This document shows, one piece after another, positions 5,350 to 7,586 of a stretch of 7,586 nt of DNA. Under the pieces are notes generated by a model. That model had not been told where the DNA came from, did no database searches, and saw only the letters and a list, made by a program, of their open reading frames with translations. How positions within the stretch are numbered: position 1 is the stretch's first letter; every line of letters begins with the position of its first letter. The DNA is from Saprospiraceae bacterium. GTDB taxonomy: Bacteria > Bacteroidota > Bacteroidia > Chitinophagales > Saprospiraceae. The stretch lies in contig SLDF01000195.1 of the NCBI GenBank assembly GCA_007125435.1, positions 1 through 7,586 on the forward strand. The letters run 5' to 3'. The position numbers were made by a program, and so were the translations under genes.

Positions 5350-6249
5350 ATGTACTATTACAAACCAAAAAACTTCAAAATGAGATTTTTACTATTCTTT
5401 TCTTGTTTATTGATCAGCGCAACAGTGTGGTCACAAAGTAAAATGGCATGCTGCGCTAGTGCTGATTTTGCAGCATTAGGTACAGATGAAGCTTTCAGAG
5501 ACGCTCACCAGACACCTCGAATGGATACACTTGACGCTCCATTGGGAAAGCTAATCGGCATTCCTACTCCAGGTGACACAGTCCAGACAAGGGCTTATGC
5601 TTACTACATCGAAGCCAAGCAGCCAACTGACAAGGTGCTTTTTGTCTTTCACGAATGGTGGGGGCTCAATGATAATATCAAAAGAGAAGCAGATCGTTAC
5701 TACACAGCCCTTGATGAATCTGCGCATGTCATTGCGGTCGATTTATTTGATTATAAAAAAGCAACTACAAGGAAGGGCGCTGCTAAGCTGATGGAGTCCG
5801 TCTCTGAAGAGCGCATAAGTCATATACTAAAAGGTGCTTTTGCTATCGCCGGTCCAGATGCCAAGTTTGCTACCTTGGGTTGGTGTTTTGGAGGCACATG
5901 GTCATTACAGGCCGCTATTGAAGGTGGTGAACGGACATTGGCAGCTGTCACGTTTTATGGAATGCCCGAAAGAGATACCGAGAGGTTAGCGCTGTTAGAG
6001 TCCCCTGTGCTAGCGATATTTGCTAACCAAGACAGTTGGATCACCCCTGAGCTGGCTGACGAATTCGAAACCAATATGAATGAGTTAGAAAAAGATCTCA
6101 CTATAGTCAGATATGATGCTGAACATGCCTTTGCCAATCCAAGTAATGAGATTTTTGATGAAGAAGCCGCTGAAGATGCTTTTGAAAGAGCTGTATCTTA
6201 CCTCAGGTCACACCTTCTGGAAATGGATGAAAATGATGTAGAAGAATAA
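5350..6249 (+). CDS. Exported dienelactone hydrolase family protein
   Basis: This alpha/beta hydrolase of the dienelactone hydrolase (DLH) family has 299 residues. The N-terminus is a Sec signal peptide: hydrophobic stretch 'FLLFFSCLLISATVW' (about 13-27), with cleavage probably near 'SQS' (28-30). The ATG at 5380 (Met11) would give a more compact signal and is a real alternative start. A conserved 'CCAS' follows the signal. The DLH Cys-Asp-His triad is intact: Cys179 in 'GWCFGG', Asp228 in 'NQDSW' and His259 in 'EHAFANP'. Glu102 in 'FHEWWGLND' matches the DLH glutamate that interacts with the catalytic Cys. The C-terminus is acidic. Bacteroidota encode many similar secreted proteins, whose substrates are usually unknown; hydrolysis of dienelactone itself is not implied. 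It is followed after 29 bases by the ureohydrolase gene, probably in the same transcript. Confidence 0.88.
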   Translation: MYYYKPKNFKMRFLLFFSCLLISATVWSQSKMACCASADFAALGTDEAFRDAHQTPRMDTLDAPLGKLIGIPTPGDTVQTRAYAYYIEAKQPTDKVLFVFHEWWGLNDNIKREADRYYTALDESAHVIAVDLFDYKKATTRKGAAKLMESVSEERISHILKGAFAIAGPDAKFATLGWCFGGTWSLQAAIEGGERTLAAVTFYGMPERDTERLALLESPVLAIFANQDSWITPELADEFETNMNELEKDLTIVRYDAEHAFANPSNEIFDEEAAEDAFERAVSYLRSHLLEMDENDVEE

Positions 6250-6278
6250 TAAAGCATACACATCTTTAACAAAAAACT

Positions 6279-7334
6279 ATGAGCAAGTCGTCCAAAAAAC
6301 AACCTTTTGACCCCAATACGGTCACAGTAAAAAACGATAATTTTATCGGCCTCCCTTTCACAAAAGAGGAGGCTGATATTTTTTTACTACCTGTGCCGTG
6401 GGATGTCACGACTTCTTTTAAACCCGGCACATCCAGAGGACCCGCTAATATATTAGAACAGTCCTATCAACTTGACCTTTACGACCCAGAGTTTAAAGAC
6501 CCTTGGAAGATTGGTTTTTATTTTGATCAAATCGATAGCCACATATTATCTCAAAATGATAAGCTCAGGTCTATGGCACAGCGATATATTGATGAATTAG
6601 AAGAAGGTGCTGAACTTGCTGACAGCCCAGAGCTTCAAGACATCCAATCAGCCATAAATGAAGGATGTAGGCAGCTTAACGAATGGGTATACAGACAAAC
6701 TGCCAAAAGACTCAATCAGGGTAAGATCATGGGTTTGGTCGGTGGAGACCACAGCACCCCACTAGGCTTCTACAGAGCCATTGGTGACCACTTTGGTCCA
6801 TTTGGCATCCTGACCATAGATGCCCATCTCGACCTTCGCAAGGCCTATGAAGGTTTCCAGTATTCCCATGCTTCTATTTTTTATAATGCCTTACAAAACA
6901 GTAATGTACTCCGAATCATGCATGTTGGCATTCGTGATTGCTGCGAAGCAGAAGTGTCCTACTCTGACGCTCGAGCGAAGCGATCGATTTACTTCTTTGA
7001 CCACGAACTTAAATCTCAATCTTTTAACGGTATGACATGGGACAATATCTGCAAGAATATTGTGGATCGACTCCCTGACAATGTCGTAGTAAGTATTGAT
7101 ATTGATGGACTTTCTCCTGATCACTGCCCAAATACAGGCACACCTGTCCCCGGAGGTCTGTCATACGATCAGACCATTCATCTGGTCAGGACTTGCCTTG
7201 AACGCGGTAAGCGCATACTGGCATTCGACGTTTGTGAGGTTGCGGGAGATGGCGACTGGGATGGCAATGTCGGCGCCCGTATCATATATAAATTAGGCGC
7301 ACTCGTTGCGAAATCCAATGGTATGATTGAGTGA
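6279..7334 (+). CDS. Arginase/agmatinase-family ureohydrolase
   Basis: This 351-residue cytoplasmic binuclear-manganese hydrolase of the ureohydrolase superfamily cleaves an amidino or formimino group from a guanidino-type substrate. All six metal ligands are present: His158 in 'GGDHS', Asp181, His183 and Asp185 in 'DAHLD', Asp274 and Asp276 in 'SIDIDGLSP'. Glu320 in 'FDVCEV' matches the conserved C-terminal glutamate. The third motif reads D-G-L-S-P where most relatives have D-x-x-D-P (Ser279 for Asp); this position is not a direct metal ligand. The family also has 'TGTPVPGGLSYD' (286-297) and an insertion at about 85-130, as seen in Bacteroidota 'agmatinase family' proteins. Agmatinase, formimidoylglutamase and other guanidino-hydrolase activities cannot be separated from sequence alone, and no speA or hut genes are nearby. 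The ATG at 6279 is the only good start; there is no signal peptide. Confidence 0.9.
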   Translation: MSKSSKKQPFDPNTVTVKNDNFIGLPFTKEEADIFLLPVPWDVTTSFKPGTSRGPANILEQSYQLDLYDPEFKDPWKIGFYFDQIDSHILSQNDKLRSMAQRYIDELEEGAELADSPELQDIQSAINEGCRQLNEWVYRQTAKRLNQGKIMGLVGGDHSTPLGFYRAIGDHFGPFGILTIDAHLDLRKAYEGFQYSHASIFYNALQNSNVLRIMHVGIRDCCEAEVSYSDARAKRSIYFFDHELKSQSFNGMTWDNICKNIVDRLPDNVVVSIDIDGLSPDHCPNTGTPVPGGLSYDQTIHLVRTCLERGKRILAFDVCEVAGDGDWDGNVGARIIYKLGALVAKSNGMIE

Positions 7335-7372
7335 TGTAGATCCTCCTGATATTTCATTATTCATTGTTTTTT

Positions 7373-7443
7373 GGGTGTGCCCCCTTACTATTGTGCGGGG
7401 TCGGGCTATCCGCTTGTACTCCTGACTGTCTCATGGGCAGTCA
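7373..7443 (+). repeat. GC-rich palindromic element B (REP-like?)
   Basis: This is a GC-richer block inside A/T-rich sequence. It opens with GGGTGTGCCCCC (7373-7384), has GGGG (7397-7400) able to pair with the C run, then GGGTCGGGCTATCCGCT (7398-7414). It ends with an 8-base hairpin TGACTGTC (7423-7430) / GGCAGTCA (7436-7443) with one T-G pair and a 5-base loop. The opening 'GGG...CCC', then 'GGGTCG' 24-26 bases later followed by 'CTA', is also the layout of the reverse complement of element A. That suggests the same repeat class in opposite orientation. The hairpin could also help terminate the upstream transcript, but no T run follows it. Confidence 0.4.
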
Positions 7444-7523
7444 CTAGCTGCTCTGTGGCATTAACTTTATGATAGTTCACATGGGTAAACTTAATTGTGT
7501 TTTTCATTATCATTTCAGTCGAC

Positions 7524-7581
7524 GCTGAGCCAGAGACGGCTCAGTTCCATCGTTATCGGCTTGACGTTTAGTCAACCCGAT
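7524..7581. repeat. Two tandem hairpins at the window edge
   Basis: The first is a perfect 7-base stem CTGAGCC (7525-7531) / GGCTCAG (7538-7544) with loop AGAGAC, extendable by a G-T pair. The second, starting 10 bases later, pairs ATCGG (7555-7559) with CCGAT (7577-7581) and TTGAC (7561-7565) with GTCAA (7571-7575), with one C-C mismatch and loop GTTTA. Neither is followed by a T run, so ordinary intrinsic termination is not indicated. They may be part of a structured RNA, a repeat or a mobile-element end continuing beyond 7586. Confidence 0.45.
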
Positions 7582-7586
7582 TGCTT

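Larger units (their letters stand above)
7335..7586. other. Intergenic tail with structured repeats, no clear gene
   Basis: No coding region is supported after the ureohydrolase stop. An A/T-rich stretch (7344-7372) is followed by GC-rich element B (7373-7443), an A/T-rich spacer (about 7458-7512), and two adjacent hairpins reaching the window edge (7524-7581). A minus-strand frame is open from the edge to a TGA at 7510-7512 (24 codons); it could be the 3' end of a gene outside the window but has no recognisable family features. Confidence 0.55.

Noticed and set aside
5440..5460. Lipoprotein attachment site at the Cys-Cys after the signal peptide
   Set aside because: The residues before the cysteines (S-K-M-A) do not fit a lipobox and they lie past a more likely signal peptidase I cleavage point.
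6891..7124. Minus-strand open frame within the ureohydrolase gene
   Set aside because: Antisense shadow of a conserved enzyme coding sequence.
7510..7584. Possible 3' end of a minus-strand gene at the right edge (24 codons then TGA)
   Set aside because: Too short and unrecognised; the same bases form two strong hairpins, so coding status cannot be supported.
7545..7586. Integron attC site or partial tRNA in the terminal hairpins
   Set aside because: The expected RYYYAAC/GTTRRRY core pair is absent, and no tRNA T-loop sequence or cloverleaf spacing is seen.
1..7586. CRISPR array, insertion sequence, phage or defence gene cluster
   Set aside because: No regularly spaced direct repeats and no transposase, integrase, nuclease or helicase signatures were found in either strand.

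Overview
The window looks like a chromosomal segment of a Bacteroidota (Bacteroidetes) bacterium. The reasons are moderate-to-low GC, starts preceded by A/T-rich leaders instead of Shine-Dalgarno sequences, several exact matches to the Bacteroidetes -7 promoter box (TAnnTTTG), and protein types typical of that phylum: the secreted dienelactone-hydrolase-like protein, the agmatinase-like ureohydrolase, and the 135-residue conserved protein beside lipB. I cannot name the genus; a Saprospiraceae- or Cytophagales-like lineage is only a guess.

Layout. Positions 1-613 carry no convincing gene: an A/T-rich stretch, then a sharply GC-richer island (about 325-471) built of nested inverted repeats. Positions 614-1163 hold a compact type II toxin-antitoxin pair (small antitoxin, RelE/ParE-like toxin) whose genes overlap by 11 bases. 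Positions 1164-1579 are an A/T-rich intergenic region ending in a likely serC promoter. serC (1580-2650) overlaps by 8 bases a YgjP-like zinc metallopeptidase gene (2643-3407). Facing these, with a 2-base gap, is a leftward three-gene unit: CBS-domain protein (5067-4648), lipB (4636-3860) and a 135-residue conserved protein (3817-3410). Positions 5068-5349 are the divergent control region. Rightward from it run an exported dienelactone-hydrolase-like enzyme (5350-6249) and, 29 bases later, an arginase/agmatinase-family enzyme (6279-7334). The tail (7335-7586) has no clear gene but holds a second GC-rich palindromic element and two adjacent strong hairpins at the window edge.

How the genes work together. 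Most are housekeeping or conserved core functions: serine/PLP biosynthesis (SerC), lipoic acid attachment (LipB), nucleotide-type sensing (CBS pair) and amidino-nitrogen hydrolysis (ureohydrolase). The accessory content is the toxin-antitoxin pair and the GC-rich palindromic elements. I see no CRISPR array, transposase, integrase, phage gene, rRNA or recognisable tRNA, and no convincing undescribed multi-gene system. The most useful leads are the two related GC-rich elements in opposite orientation, the paired hairpins at the right edge, the absence of any ATG start for lipB, and the inverted repeat over the CBS-lipB promoter.
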